From: Oxalobacteraceae sp. CFBP 13730
Lineage (GTDB): Bacteria > Pseudomonadota > Gammaproteobacteria > Burkholderiales > Burkholderiaceae_D
Direction: 5' to 3'
Assembly: GCA_014841835.1 (NCBI GenBank)
Contig: JACYUQ010000001.1
Span: 806,001 to 870,000 of the forward strand
DNA length: 64,000 bases
How positions within the stretch are numbered: position 1 is the stretch's first letter; the number at the start of each line of letters is the position of its first letter. The notes under the pieces were generated by a model. The model saw only the letters and a program-made list of their open reading frames with translations, searched no databases and was not told the origin of the DNA. This document shows positions 1 to 8,327 of the stretch, one piece after another. The translations under genes were made by a program, and so were the position numbers.

Positions 1-687
1 GTAATCGATGCGGAACTGCAGCGCCGCGAAATCGGGCACCAGCATCGCCAAGCCATGCTCGGTGGGGATATACAGGCGGCTGTTGAATGCGGCGGCCATC
101 TCGGCGCGCCAGGCATGCACGGGCAACGTTGATTCGGACAGCAGGCGCGTGCCGGTGCCAAGCAGCGGCTGCCATCTTTGCGACGCCGGCAACCAGCCGA
201 ACAGTGTGCCCTTGCCCGTATCGAGCGCCAGCAGGACGGCATCGACCGTGCCGAATGTGCCGGAGAAGAATTCGTACTCGCCAGGTGGTGGCAGAGGCAG
301 TTCCATGTCGGCCATGCTGTCGGCGTCATGCCGGCGCAGGCGATCGACCGGCACGCTGTGGCGCGTGCGCTTCAGGCCCACGGCTTCGGGCATCCCGGCG
401 TCCGTGATGGCCGATGCACCGCTTGGCGCGATCCAGCTGGCGCCGCTGGGCCTGTTTGGCGCCAGCTGCGCGCCGTCGGTGGGCGAGAAGTTGAAATCTG
501 GGGGATACAGCGTTGGCGCACCGTTGGCACGGCGCATTTTCATGATGGCGGCAATGTCTGCAACACCCAATGAGGCGGCGACGGCATTGCCCATCACCGT
601 ACGATTGAGGCGAATCTCGCCATCGTTGGTTGCCACCGTCCAGCTGCCGGAAGCAAGTTCCCAATCAGCCGATTTCTTATGATCCAT
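1..687 (-). CDS. hypothetical protein, 3' end outside window
   Basis: The minus-strand frame from the ATG at 685-687 stays open to base 1, giving at least 229 residues, so the C-terminus lies beyond the window. The protein starts MDHKKSADWELASGSWTV. It has no signal peptide or membrane segment that I can see. A Pro-rich stretch (LPLPPPGEYEF) lies near residue 130, followed by alternating hydrophobic segments with GTFGTVDAVLLALDTGKG and LFGWLPASQRW that could be beta-propeller-like blades. That fold guess is inference. I do not recognise the family. It is divergent from the pentapeptide-repeat gene across a 333-bp gap. Confidence 0.6.
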   Translation of the reverse strand, partial: MDHKKSADWELASGSWTVATNDGEIRLNRTVMGNAVAASLGVADIAAIMKMRRANGAPTLYPPDFNFSPTDGAQLAPNRPSGASWIAPSGASAITDAGMPEAVGLKRTRHSVPVDRLRRHDADSMADMELPLPPPGEYEFFSGTFGTVDAVLLALDTGKGTLFGWLPASQRWQPLLGTGTRLLSESTLPVHAWRAEMAAAFNSRLYIPTEHGLAMLVPDFAALQFRIDY

Positions 688-1020
688 CTTGTATTCCGAA
701 TTTCTCAAACACGATTACCCTTCAACTGTTTTCAATCGGCTTAACCAATAATAAGCGCTTATCAAAAACATAAAGGGAGCGACACTATCTTACCTTTTTT
801 TTGTCCAAGTGGAAACTCAGCTTCGACCTTTTCCCGCCCTGCGCACAACACGCTGCTCCGCCCCTCAAATGCCTGCGGTTGTCGATGAAATCAGGCACGA
901 ATTGGGCATGGGAGAATTCAGGTAAACTGCCGCAATCAAGACGTTGCCCACCATAAGCGTAACCCGGGAACTTGAAACAAGGTCGCCGCTTTCGTGCGAG
1001 CTTTTTTTCAAAACAAATTA
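688..1020. other. 333-bp intergenic region between divergent genes
   Basis: No convincing gene is seen here. The left part is AT-rich and holds a perfect 12-bp palindrome (ATAAGCGCTTAT, 751-762) that could be an operator for either divergent gene. The right part (about 830-960) is GC-rich with no clear coding signal on either strand. Promoters for both flanking genes must lie here, but I could not place confident -35/-10 pairs. Confidence 0.4.
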
Positions 1021-1689
1021 ATGCATACATTTACCGATTCCCCCAGCCGCGACGCCATCGCTGCGGCACTTGCCAGCGGCAGCGTCACTTTTGTCGATTG
1101 CACGCTCGACGCTGCCGATCTGTCGCGGCTCGATCTGCGTGGCAGCAGCTTTATCAATTGCAGCATTGCCGAAACCTCGTTTTATGCTGCCAAACTGGCG
1201 CAGACCACCTGGCAGCGCTGCCGCGGCCGCCAAGCCGATTTCGAGGCGGCCGACCTGACCGATGCGCAGTTCCAGAGCTGCGACCTGAACAACAGCAGCT
1301 GGCGCCGCGCGCGCCTGGCCTCGCTGATCTTCAAGGGGTGCAAGCTGACCGGTGCAAATTTCGAAGAAGCTGCGCACCTGGGCTTGAGCTTCGAAGAGTG
1401 TTTGCTGATCGGCGCCGACCTGCGCCGCATGTCGTTTCGCAAATCGACCTTGAAAGCGCTCGATTTTTCCGATGCCGACCTGGCCGCCTGCGATTTCCGC
1501 GACACGGTGTTCGAGGGCGGCAGCCTGCGCAACGCCAGCCTGAAGCAGGCGCGCTTCGATAACGCCGACTTGCGCGAAGCCGATCTGTCGGGCCTGACGC
1601 TGGCCGACGTCAAGCTGTTCCAGGGCGCCTGGATCACACCGCGCCAGGCGGCCGAACTGATCAGCGAGCTGGGGCTGCGCGTGGCGTAA
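1021..1689 (+). CDS. pentapeptide-repeat protein
   Basis: The 222-residue protein is built almost entirely of five-residue repeats of the A(D/N)LXX type, for example DAADLSRLDLRG, EAADLTDAQF, GANFEEAAHL and NADLREADLSG. This pattern folds as a right-handed quadrilateral beta-helix. The length is close to that of Qnr-type DNA-gyrase-protecting proteins, but the match is to the general fold and I cannot claim a Qnr function. The C-terminus (AWITPRQAAELISELGLRV) is a short helical cap common in such proteins. I chose the ATG at 1021. An in-frame GTG at 994 would add nine residues, and neither has a strong ribosome-binding site. The protein looks soluble and cytoplasmic. Confidence 0.8.
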   Translation: MHTFTDSPSRDAIAAALASGSVTFVDCTLDAADLSRLDLRGSSFINCSIAETSFYAAKLAQTTWQRCRGRQADFEAADLTDAQFQSCDLNNSSWRRARLASLIFKGCKLTGANFEEAAHLGLSFEECLLIGADLRRMSFRKSTLKALDFSDADLAACDFRDTVFEGGSLRNASLKQARFDNADLREADLSGLTLADVKLFQGAWITPRQAAELISELGLRVA

Positions 1690-1796
1690 GTTGCGCGGCT
1701 TTGTAATCAGGTGGTGACAATTCAAGTAATCCAGCAGCGCTGTGCGACAATTCGTCGGTTTTCTACCCGTATTGAGAGTCGCTGCTGCTGACGGCC

Positions 1797-3415
1797 ATGG
1801 CGTTTGCGCCAGTGGTGGCTCACCGCCTTGTCATGCCAGATCACATCACCGTTCCCGAAATCTCCCGCCTGACCGCTGAAAAGCGCCCCGCCGTGCGCAA
1901 TGCCGTGCTGTTCGTGGTCGGGCTGTGCCTGCTGCTGCTGGCGATCCAGATTTCGGACAGCTGGCGCGCACGCAAGGAGCGCCTGGCCGAGGTGGCCGTG
2001 GCCACTGCCAATATGTCGCATGCGCTGGCAGCGCAGGGTGAAAGCGCCGTACGCGTGGTCGATACCGTGCTCGCCGGCGTGGTTGAACGCGTCGAGACCG
2101 ATGGCGTCGACAATGGCTTGGCGCGTGTCCGGCTGCAGTTGCATCTGAAGAATATGGCGGCGCAGGTCGAAGAGCTGCATGGGCTGTTCGTGTTCGGCGC
2201 CGACGGGCGCTGGCTGATGACCTCGCAAGACCGCACGCCACGCTACAACAATGCCGATCGCGAATATTTTCAATATCACCTGAAGCACCCGGATCGCGGC
2301 GTGCACGTGGGCAAACCCGTGCGCAGCCGCTCGACCGGGGACTGGATATTGCCCGTGTCGCGCCGGCTCGATCATCCTGACGGCACCTTCGCCGGCGTGG
2401 CCCTCGGCACGATCCGCATCGCGTATTTTTCGACGCTGTACGAAAGCTTCGACGTCGGCCGCGCCGGCGTGGTCATGCTCACGCTCGACGATGGCACGAT
2501 GGTCTACCGCCTGCCGCACAGCGAGTCGCTGATCGGCACCAGCGTGAGCAACGGACCGATCCAGCAGATGTACATCCGCCAGGGGCCGGTCGGTTCCGGC
2601 ATGCGCCGCTAGAAGATCGACGGCATCGAGCGACTCTACAGTTACCGTCACCTCGACACCTATCCGCTGATTGTCGCGACCGCGCAATCGAAGCAGGAAA
2701 TCCTCGAGAAATGGCTGCAGTCGATGCTCACGCAAGCGGCGATCACGTTCGTCGCCATCGTGCTGCTGCTGGGATTTGGCTGGCGGCTGGTGCGCCAGAT
2801 CATGATTCGCGACCACTTGCAGAATGAACTGGTGGGCGCGCGCGAGCAATTGCAGGAACATAACCGGGCGCTGACCGTGCTGGCCGATCACGACGGACTG
2901 ACCGGCATCGCCAACCGGCGCCGCTTCGAAACGGTGCTGTCCAAGGAACAGGCACGCGCCGCGCGCAGCGGGTTGCCGCTATCGATCGTCATCCTCGACG
3001 TCGATCATTTCAAGCGCTTCAACGATACCTATGGTCATGTGGCGGGCGACGCCTGCCTGCGCCAGGTGGCGGCAGCGCTGCGCGACAGTCTGGTGCGTCC
3101 GGCCGATCTGGCGGCGCGCTATGGTGGTGAGGAATTCGTGGCATTGCTGCCGGATACCGATCCGGCCGGTGCCAGGATGGTCTCGCCGAGCGCATCCGCT
3201 GCGCAGTCATGGCGCTGCAGATTGCGCATGCCGGCAATGACGCCGGCATCGTGACAATCAGCGCTGGCGTGTATACGTCAACGGTGGCCAGCACGACCGG
3301 AGAAGGCGTGGCCATTGCCGCCAGTAGCCTGGTAGAACGTGCCGACGCCCTGCTCTACCAGGCCAAGCTGTCAGGCCGTAACCAAGTCTGCGGCGGCGAC
3401 AGCACAGCCGCTTGA
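1797..3415 (+). pseudogene. GGDEF diguanylate cyclase with sensor domain, broken by a stop and a frameshift
   Basis: Read through, this is a membrane-anchored diguanylate cyclase. TM1 is near AVLFVVGLCLLLLAIQI, followed by a periplasmic Cache/CHASE-like sensor of about 240 residues, TM2 at AITFVAIVLLLGFGW, and a GGDEF domain starting DHDGLTGIANRRRF with active-site motif RYGGEEF. An intact protein would make cyclic di-GMP from two GTP. Two lesions interrupt it. There is an in-frame TAG at 2610-2612, after GSGMRR and before KIDGIERLYSYRHL. A one-base deletion lies near 3177-3184, after which the frame shifts and continues as LAERIRCAVMALQIAHAG to the TGA at 3413. Either the gene is decaying or the sequence has two errors. 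The domain architecture is clear from both halves. Confidence 0.8.
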
Positions 3416-3446
3416 ATCTAGCCGTGTGCTGCCGCTGCCTGACCCA

Positions 3447-3872
3447 TTAATAACGGTTAGGATTGTTCGGGCGGTTGTCGTGGCGGTTCGGGACGCCATC
3501 ACGATCGCGGTCGCCGCGTGGGCCGTTGTCACGGCCGCGCACTTCCTGACGCCAGCCGCCACGGTCGAGGTGCCAGCCGTTGCGGTCCTGACGCCATTGT
3601 GCGCGCTGATAAGCGTAGCCCGGGCGAACTTTTTCCCAATGACCGCCCACCCAATCGTGGCGGCGACCGTTCCAGTTCCAGTAACCCGGCACCCAGTCGA
3701 AACCACGGCGCGCGTTCGGCACGGCTTCGCGGCGCAGCGCTGGTGGCGCCTTCTTGATGATGATGACGTCGGCGCGCTGATGATGCGGCTGGGCTTGCAC
3801 CGGTGCGAAAGCCGAGGTGCCGATCAGGAGCGCGGCAGCAGCAGCGGTGGCGGTCGAGAGGAAAGTTTTCAT
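3447..3872 (-). CDS. secreted WXXGXW-repeat protein
   Basis: 141 residues. A cleavable signal peptide ([27 protein letters not shown]) precedes a mature domain with two WXXGXW-type units, [15 protein letters not shown] and [15 protein letters not shown]. These repeats occur in small periplasmic or outer-membrane-associated proteins of Burkholderiales. The C-terminal tail is rich in Asp, Arg and Asn ([20 protein letters not shown]). It resembles a thrombospondin type-3 calcium-binding repeat, which suggests metal or envelope binding, but that role is inference. The gene stands alone, with a promoter-like region and an inverted repeat upstream. Confidence 0.8.
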   Translation of the reverse strand: MKTFLSTATAAAAALLIGTSAFAPVQAQPHHQRADVIIIKKAPPALRREAVPNARRGFDWVPGYWNWNGRRHDWVGGHWEKVRPGYAYQRAQWRQDRNGWHLDRGGWRQEVRGRDNGPRGDRDRDGVPNRHDNRPNNPNRY

Positions 3873-3973
3873 GGTGTGCTCCGTTTCGGTTGCTGTTTGT
3901 ATGACTTCAATATACCGGGCGCATCCCTTAAAAAGCGGGATTGAACCAAGTGATTACAGCAGTAACATATGGC

Positions 3974-4000
3974 AACAATCTTGTAACAACCAAGATTGTT
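3974..4000. promoter_or_regulatory. perfect 10-bp inverted repeat upstream of the WXXGXW gene
   Basis: AACAATCTTG (3974-3983) and CAAGATTGTT (3991-4000) are exact reverse complements separated by 7 nt. No T-run follows on either strand, so it is not an obvious terminator. It lies about 100 bp upstream of the WXXGXW gene start at 3872. A -10-like TATATT sits nearer that start, so an operator is the simplest reading. Confidence 0.4.
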
Positions 4001-4050
4001 TGGTGCAGAGGGGAAATGACGCGGGAGGCGGTGCTGTGGGGGATGAAACG

Positions 4051-4079
4051 ACGCAGCCGGCACATGGCGCCGGCTGCGT
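4051..4079 (-). terminator. GC-rich hairpin after the TonB-C-like gene
   Basis: An 11-bp inverted repeat (4051-4061 with 4069-4079, 7-nt loop) begins about 26 bp beyond the stop of the gene ending at 4106. On the minus strand the hairpin is followed only by a short CGTTT run, so termination strength is uncertain. Confidence 0.45.
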
Positions 4080-4105
4080 GAAAGAGAGCGTACAGAGAAC
4101 GTTGA

Positions 4106-4450
4106 TCAGTCCAGCTTGAACGCGTAGTCGATCTTGGTCCAGGTCTGTGCTGGTGCGCCATCCTTGGTGCCCGGCTTGAACTTGCACGAGGTCAGGCCCT
4201 TGACCAGCGCGCGGTCCAGGTTCTTGAAGCCGCTCGACTTGTCGATCTTCGATTCCGTCACGGTACCGTCCGCGGTGACCAGGAACGACGCAGTGGTCGT
4301 GCCCTGCTCTTCATTCATCAGCGACGCCTTCGGGTACTCGATGCTGCATTTCTTTGGATCGAACTGGGCCGAGGTCTCAGCGGCGAAGCTCGCGCCGGCA
4401 GCGGCGGTCAGGGTCAGTGCAACGAACAGTTTGGCGGACAGGTTTTTCAT
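4106..4450 (-). CDS. secreted TonB C-terminal-domain-like protein
   Basis: 114 residues. A signal peptide (MKNLSAKLFVALTLTAAAGASFAA) is followed by a single small domain. FDPKKCSIEYPKASLMNEEQ, then TTASFLVTADGTVTESKI, then SGFKNLDRALVKGL and CKFKPGTKDGAP fit the beta-alpha-beta layout of TonB C-terminal domains. It has no N-terminal membrane anchor or Pro-rich linker, so it is not a full TonB and is probably a free periplasmic protein. Two Cys residues flank the domain and may form a disulfide. The ATG at 4448-4450 is preceded by GTGGGGAAAATC, a good ribosome-binding site, which favours it over the GTG four codons upstream. It lies downstream of the MCP gene on the same strand. Confidence 0.75.
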   Translation of the reverse strand: MKNLSAKLFVALTLTAAAGASFAAETSAQFDPKKCSIEYPKASLMNEEQGTTTASFLVTADGTVTESKIDKSSGFKNLDRALVKGLTSCKFKPGTKDGAPAQTWTKIDYAFKLD

Positions 4451-4537
4451 GATTTTCCCCACTTAAGGTTTTTGAATTGAACGGCAATGGTCTGGGTGTG
4501 CGCCGCACGGCGGGCCGGCGCTGGTCGACTACTTAAA

Positions 4538-6349
4538 TCAGAACTCTTCCCACTCGTCGGCGCTGGCGGTAGCGCTGACGGCGGCTTTCTTCGGCTTCGG
4601 CGTTGCGACCGCCTCGTCCGCTTTTTTCGGTGCAGCCGATGCTGCAGCCGGCTTCTTCAGGGCCGGTGGCGCCGGACGCTTGACGACCGGGCGCGGTACC
4701 ACGGCAGTAGTGGTCGTCATGACCGGCGCTGCTGCCGGGGCCTTGGCTTGGGTCTGGGCCTGGGTTGGAACGTGGTGCTCTTCGCCCTCTTCCAGCTTGA
4801 AGATGCTGACCACGCGGGCCAGTTCGCCGGCCTGATCCTGCAGGCTCTGGGCGGCTGCGGCGGCTTGTTCCACCAGCGCAGCGTTTTGTTGCGTCATGCT
4901 GTCCATCTCGATGATCGACGTGTTGACCTGGGCGATGCCGGCGCTCTGCTCGGCGCTGGCGTTGGCGATCTCGCTCATGATGTCGGTCACGCGCTTGACG
5001 CTCGAGACCACTTCGTCCATCGTCACGCCGGCCTGGCCGACCAGCTTGCTGCCGCGCTCGACCTTCTCGACCGAGTCACCGATCAGCGTCTTGATTTCTT
5101 TTGCCGCGGCTGCCGAACGCTGCGCCAGGTTGCGCACTTCGGAGGCGACGACCGCGAAGCCACGGCCCTGCTCACCGGCACGGGCTGCTTCAACTGCCGC
5201 GTTCAGCGCCAGGATGTTGGTCTGGAACGCGATGCCATCGATGACGCCGATGATGTCCGAGATCTTGTTGGCCGACGTATTGATCTCGCCCATCGTGCCG
5301 ACCACTTGCGACACCACATCGCCGCCCTTGCGGGCCACGTCCGACGCGGTTGCCGCCAGCGCATTGGCTTCACGGGCACTGTCGGCGTTCTGTTTCACGG
5401 TCGCGGTCAGCTCTTCCATCGCCGAGGCGGTCTTTTCCAGCGAGCTTGCCTGCAGTTCAGTCCGCGACGACAGGTCGATATTGCCGGCGGCGATTTCACG
5501 CGAGGCGGTGCCAATGGTTTCCGTACCGCGACGCACTTGCTCGACGATACCGACCAGGCTGTTGCGCATTTCCTTCATCTCGACCAGCAGGCTGCCGCGA
5601 TCCGACGCCTTGGTGTCGATGACGATCGACAGGTCGCCATGGGCGATGCTGCCGGCGATCTTTGCGGTGTAGGCCGGCTCGCCGCCGAGCTGCTTGAGCA
5701 GGCTGCGGGTGATGACTACGGCAGCGACGATACCGATGACGACGGCCAGCACCAGCAGGACCAGCATGAAGTTACGGGCATTGGCAAACGCGGTTTCGGC
5801 ATCGGCCTTGCTTTGTGCATTCTGCTTGTCTTCGAGGGCCGACAGTGCGTTCAGGGCGTCGGTCCACTTGCGCTGCACGGGACGCACTTCGCGGATCATC
5901 ACGCGGGTGGCGCCCATCGCGTTGGCTGCCAGATACAGGTCGGTAGCGCGGGCAATGGCGGGCATCGCGGTCGCTTCGTGTTCCTTGATCTGATTCAGCA
6001 GGGTCTTTTCCTGGCCGTTGGCATAGGTTGAAAACAACGCAGTCAGCTTGGCCTGGGCCGCATCGTACTTGGCGGTTTGTTCCTTGAACTTGACGATTTC
6101 CGGTTCCATGTCGGCCGGGTCGGTCATCAGGGTCAGCACGCGCAGGGAAGCCAGGCGATCGCTGACGTTGTTGCGCATCTCGACCACCAGACCGGTCGAT
6201 ACATTGCTGACGCTGACCACATGGTCCAGGCGATCCTGGATCTGCGCCATGCGCAGGATACCGACCACCGCCACTGCCACCAGCAATACCAGGACCAGTG
6301 CAAAACCGAGGGCCAGACGGGTGCCGACCTTCATGTTGTTCAAATTCAT
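4538..6349 (-). CDS. methyl-accepting chemotaxis protein with C-terminal CheR-docking-like pentapeptide
   Basis: A 603-residue transducer. TM1 is at about residues 10-32, followed by a four-helix-bundle-type periplasmic domain to about 190. TM2 ([20 protein letters not shown]) leads to HAMP and then a long MA signalling domain. The conserved hairpin tip around [20 protein letters not shown] shows it couples to CheA/CheW. After the coiled coil comes an Ala/Pro/Lys-rich linker of roughly 70 residues ending in DEWEEF. EWEEF fits the xWxxF pentapeptide that tethers CheR/CheB in high-abundance receptors. Start ATG 6349 has GGGAA upstream. No other chemotaxis genes are in the window. The ligand is unknown. 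Confidence 0.92.
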   Translation of the reverse strand: MNLNNMKVGTRLALGFALVLVLLVAVAVVGILRMAQIQDRLDHVVSVSNVSTGLVVEMRNNVSDRLASLRVLTLMTDPADMEPEIVKFKEQTAKYDAAQAKLTALFSTYANGQEKTLLNQIKEHEATAMPAIARATDLYLAANAMGATRVMIREVRPVQRKWTDALNALSALEDKQNAQSKADAETAFANARNFMLVLLVLAVVIGIVAAVVITRSLLKQLGGEPAYTAKIAGSIAHGDLSIVIDTKASDRGSLLVEMKEMRNSLVGIVEQVRRGTETIGTASREIAAGNIDLSSRTELQASSLEKTASAMEELTATVKQNADSAREANALAATASDVARKGGDVVSQVVGTMGEINTSANKISDIIGVIDGIAFQTNILALNAAVEAARAGEQGRGFAVVASEVRNLAQRSAAAAKEIKTLIGDSVEKVERGSKLVGQAGVTMDEVVSSVKRVTDIMSEIANASAEQSAGIAQVNTSIIEMDSMTQQNAALVEQAAAAAQSLQDQAGELARVVSIFKLEEGEEHHVPTQAQTQAKAPAAAPVMTTTTAVVPRPVVKRPAPPALKKPAAASAAPKKADEAVATPKPKKAAVSATASADEWEEF

Positions 6350-6706
6350 TCGTGTTTTCCCTGTAACTTATTGATCAAAACTCGTTCGGTTGAGATCGCG
6401 TCCCGCGATACGCCGCACGATGCGCAAGTGAAATTTGTGCTTCTTATAGTTTTCAGCTATTTCCTGAAGGATAGATCAAGAGATCGTTAATCAGCGTGAA
6501 AATCTATTTCTCGAATGAATTGTTTCAGTGGCACAACACCATTGATATCGGTTCAGAAACAGAACAAGTGAGCATTATGGAACTGGGGTTGCCAAGCGGC
6601 AAGCAAATTTGAACAGCGGTGATAGTTTCGACAAGGAAATGTCTCGATTTGTCGACAGACGAAAAAAAAGCGTGCCGAGGCACGCTTTTTGGCAGCAAAG
6701 TTGTGC
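6350..6706. other. 357-bp gap holding the MCP upstream region and the dusA terminator
   Basis: No gene is seen. The left part is the MCP 5' region and includes a 6-bp inverted repeat (ATCGCG-TCC-CGCGAT, 6395-6409) close to the MCP start. The centre is AT-rich, consistent with a promoter, although I could not assign a sigma-28 or sigma-70 site with confidence. The right end holds the dusA terminator. Confidence 0.5.
6662..6692 (-). terminator. intrinsic terminator of dusA
   Basis: The hairpin GCGTGC-CGAG-GCACGC has an A-run on its plus-strand left side, which reads as a T-run on the minus strand, and Ts on the right side. It lies just past the dusA stop and should stop dusA transcripts. It may also act bidirectionally. 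Confidence 0.8.
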
Positions 6707-7705
6707 TTATGCAGTGGCTGGCATCCTGGCAGCGGCGGCCAGCAGAAGGCGTGCATCGCCCAGCGCCAGTTGTTTCGAGTCCGACAGCGTCTGGCGGAAG
6801 GCGCGTGCGCCCGGCAAGCCCTGCATCAGGCCCAGCATGTGACGCGTGATGCTGTTCAGTTTCAAGCCCAGGGGCCCGTACTGGCGCAGCTGCGCGTCGA
6901 TGTACGGGATCATCGCTTCGAGTACGTCGATGCGGGTGCGCGGCGCGCCGGGCGCATCATAGAAACGAGCGTCCCAGTCGGCCATCGTCCACGGGTTGTG
7001 GTAAGCCTCGCGTCCCAGCATCACGCCATCGACATGCTGCAGGTGCAGCGCGATTTCGTCGTCGCTCTTGATGCCGCCGTTGATGATGATTTCCAGATCC
7101 GGAAACTCGCGCTTGAGTTCATACGCCACGGCGTAACGCAGCGGCGGGATCTCGCGGTTTTCCTTGGGCGACAGGCCTTTCAGGATCGCGTTGCGGGCGT
7201 GCACGATGAACGTCTTGCAGCCGGCGTCGGCGACCGTGCCGATGAAGTCGCGCACGAAGCCGTATTCTTCATTGTGATCGATGCCGATGCGGTGCTTGAC
7301 GGTGACGTCGATCGAGACGGCATCGCGCATCGCCTTGACGCAGTCGGCCACCAGTTGCGGTTCGTTCATCAGGCAGGCGCCAAAGGAGCCCTTCTGCACG
7401 CGCTCGGACGGGCAGCCGCAGTTCAGGTTGATCTCGTCGTAGCCCCACTGCTCGCCGAGCTTGGCGCTTTTGGCCAGATCGCCCGGGTCGCTGCCGCCCA
7501 ATTGCAGGGCGATGGGATGCTCGATGTCGTCGAAGCGCAGGTGACGCTCGGCGTCGCCATAAACCAGCGCGCCGGTGTTGACCATCTCGGTGTAAAGCCA
7601 GGTGTGGCGGGTGATCTGCCGGTGGAAGACGCGGCAGTGGCGGTCGGTCCAGTCCATCATGGGGGCAACACTTAAGCGCCGCCCGCCGTTTTTAGTTGAT
7701 GTCAT
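6707..7705 (-). CDS. dusA: tRNA-dihydrouridine(20/20a) synthase DusA
   Basis: 332 residues, normal DusA length. This FMN enzyme reduces uridine to dihydrouridine in the tRNA D-loop using NADPH. Visible motifs are the N-terminal VAPMMDWTDRHCR, the catalytic segment NLNCGCPSERVQKGSFGACL with the proton-donating Cys, KHRIG, the FMN-phosphate HAR segment and the INGGI loop. DusA-type features include the long YGPLGLKLNSITRHMLGL C-terminal helical region. It is monocistronic, with its own terminator. Confidence 0.95.
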   Translation of the reverse strand: MTSTKNGGRRLSVAPMMDWTDRHCRVFHRQITRHTWLYTEMVNTGALVYGDAERHLRFDDIEHPIALQLGGSDPGDLAKSAKLGEQWGYDEINLNCGCPSERVQKGSFGACLMNEPQLVADCVKAMRDAVSIDVTVKHRIGIDHNEEYGFVRDFIGTVADAGCKTFIVHARNAILKGLSPKENREIPPLRYAVAYELKREFPDLEIIINGGIKSDDEIALHLQHVDGVMLGREAYHNPWTMADWDARFYDAPGAPRTRIDVLEAMIPYIDAQLRQYGPLGLKLNSITRHMLGLMQGLPGARAFRQTLSDSKQLALGDARLLLAAAARMPATA

Positions 7706-7909
7706 TGCGATTCATGCTTGTGTACGCCTACCCGCCCTGCCCGACGCACGATGGCGTCGTTGCATAACACTGCGGATGGCCTTGATCAGGAAGAAGGTAG
7801 AAGTGAATTCGCCGGGAGCGATAAGGCGACAATTAACTGTGCATTCTATCGCATCCGGGCACCCGGGGGACGGGTACGCAGGCAGACCAGAAGAGCGGCG
7901 CGGCCCGCC

Positions 7910-8137
7910 CTACATCATCAATTGCAGAAACGCGCCACTGAAATCGACGGCCTTTTCCAGCACCATATCGGCACAGTAGGCACCGTCAAACTTGATCTGT
8001 TTCTGGACGATGGCTGACATCGCGCCGTCACCAGCATGACTGGACGCCGATAGCACGCACTCCCATTGCTCTCCGGCTTTTTTCACTGTGGTGATCGCAA
8101 GGGAACGGTCACTGATTTCAAAGGTTATAAGTTTCAT
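7910..8137 (-). CDS. small hypothetical protein
   Basis: 75 residues, MKLITFEISDRSLAITTVKK onward, ending GAFLQLMM. No signal peptide, transmembrane segment or motif is recognised. The alternating hydrophobic pattern suggests a small alpha/beta domain. The ATG at 8135-8137 is directly preceded by an in-frame GTG. Codon choice looks coding rather than random, but there is no neighbour or family support. Confidence 0.5.
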   Translation of the reverse strand: MKLITFEISDRSLAITTVKKAGEQWECVLSASSHAGDGAMSAIVQKQIKFDGAYCADMVLEKAVDFSGAFLQLMM

Positions 8138-8327
8138 CACATGTTCGCAGAATATGGGAAGAACTATACCCTAGGGCAACAGAATGCACGCGATTCAGTT
8201 ACCGCAAAACAACGCCTCAACCACATTTTGTTCCGAATCTTGTGCCTTAGACCGGCGCTGTCCAAAAAGAACGGAATGTGCCCACATACGCCAAGCAGGC
8301 AGATTCCGGATAACACCGTAGGACTAC

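Noticed and set aside
785..1030. Minus-strand frame of 81 residues opposite the pentapeptide gene start
   Set aside because: Composition is unlike a protein, it overlaps the real start of the pentapeptide gene and it has no ribosome-binding site.
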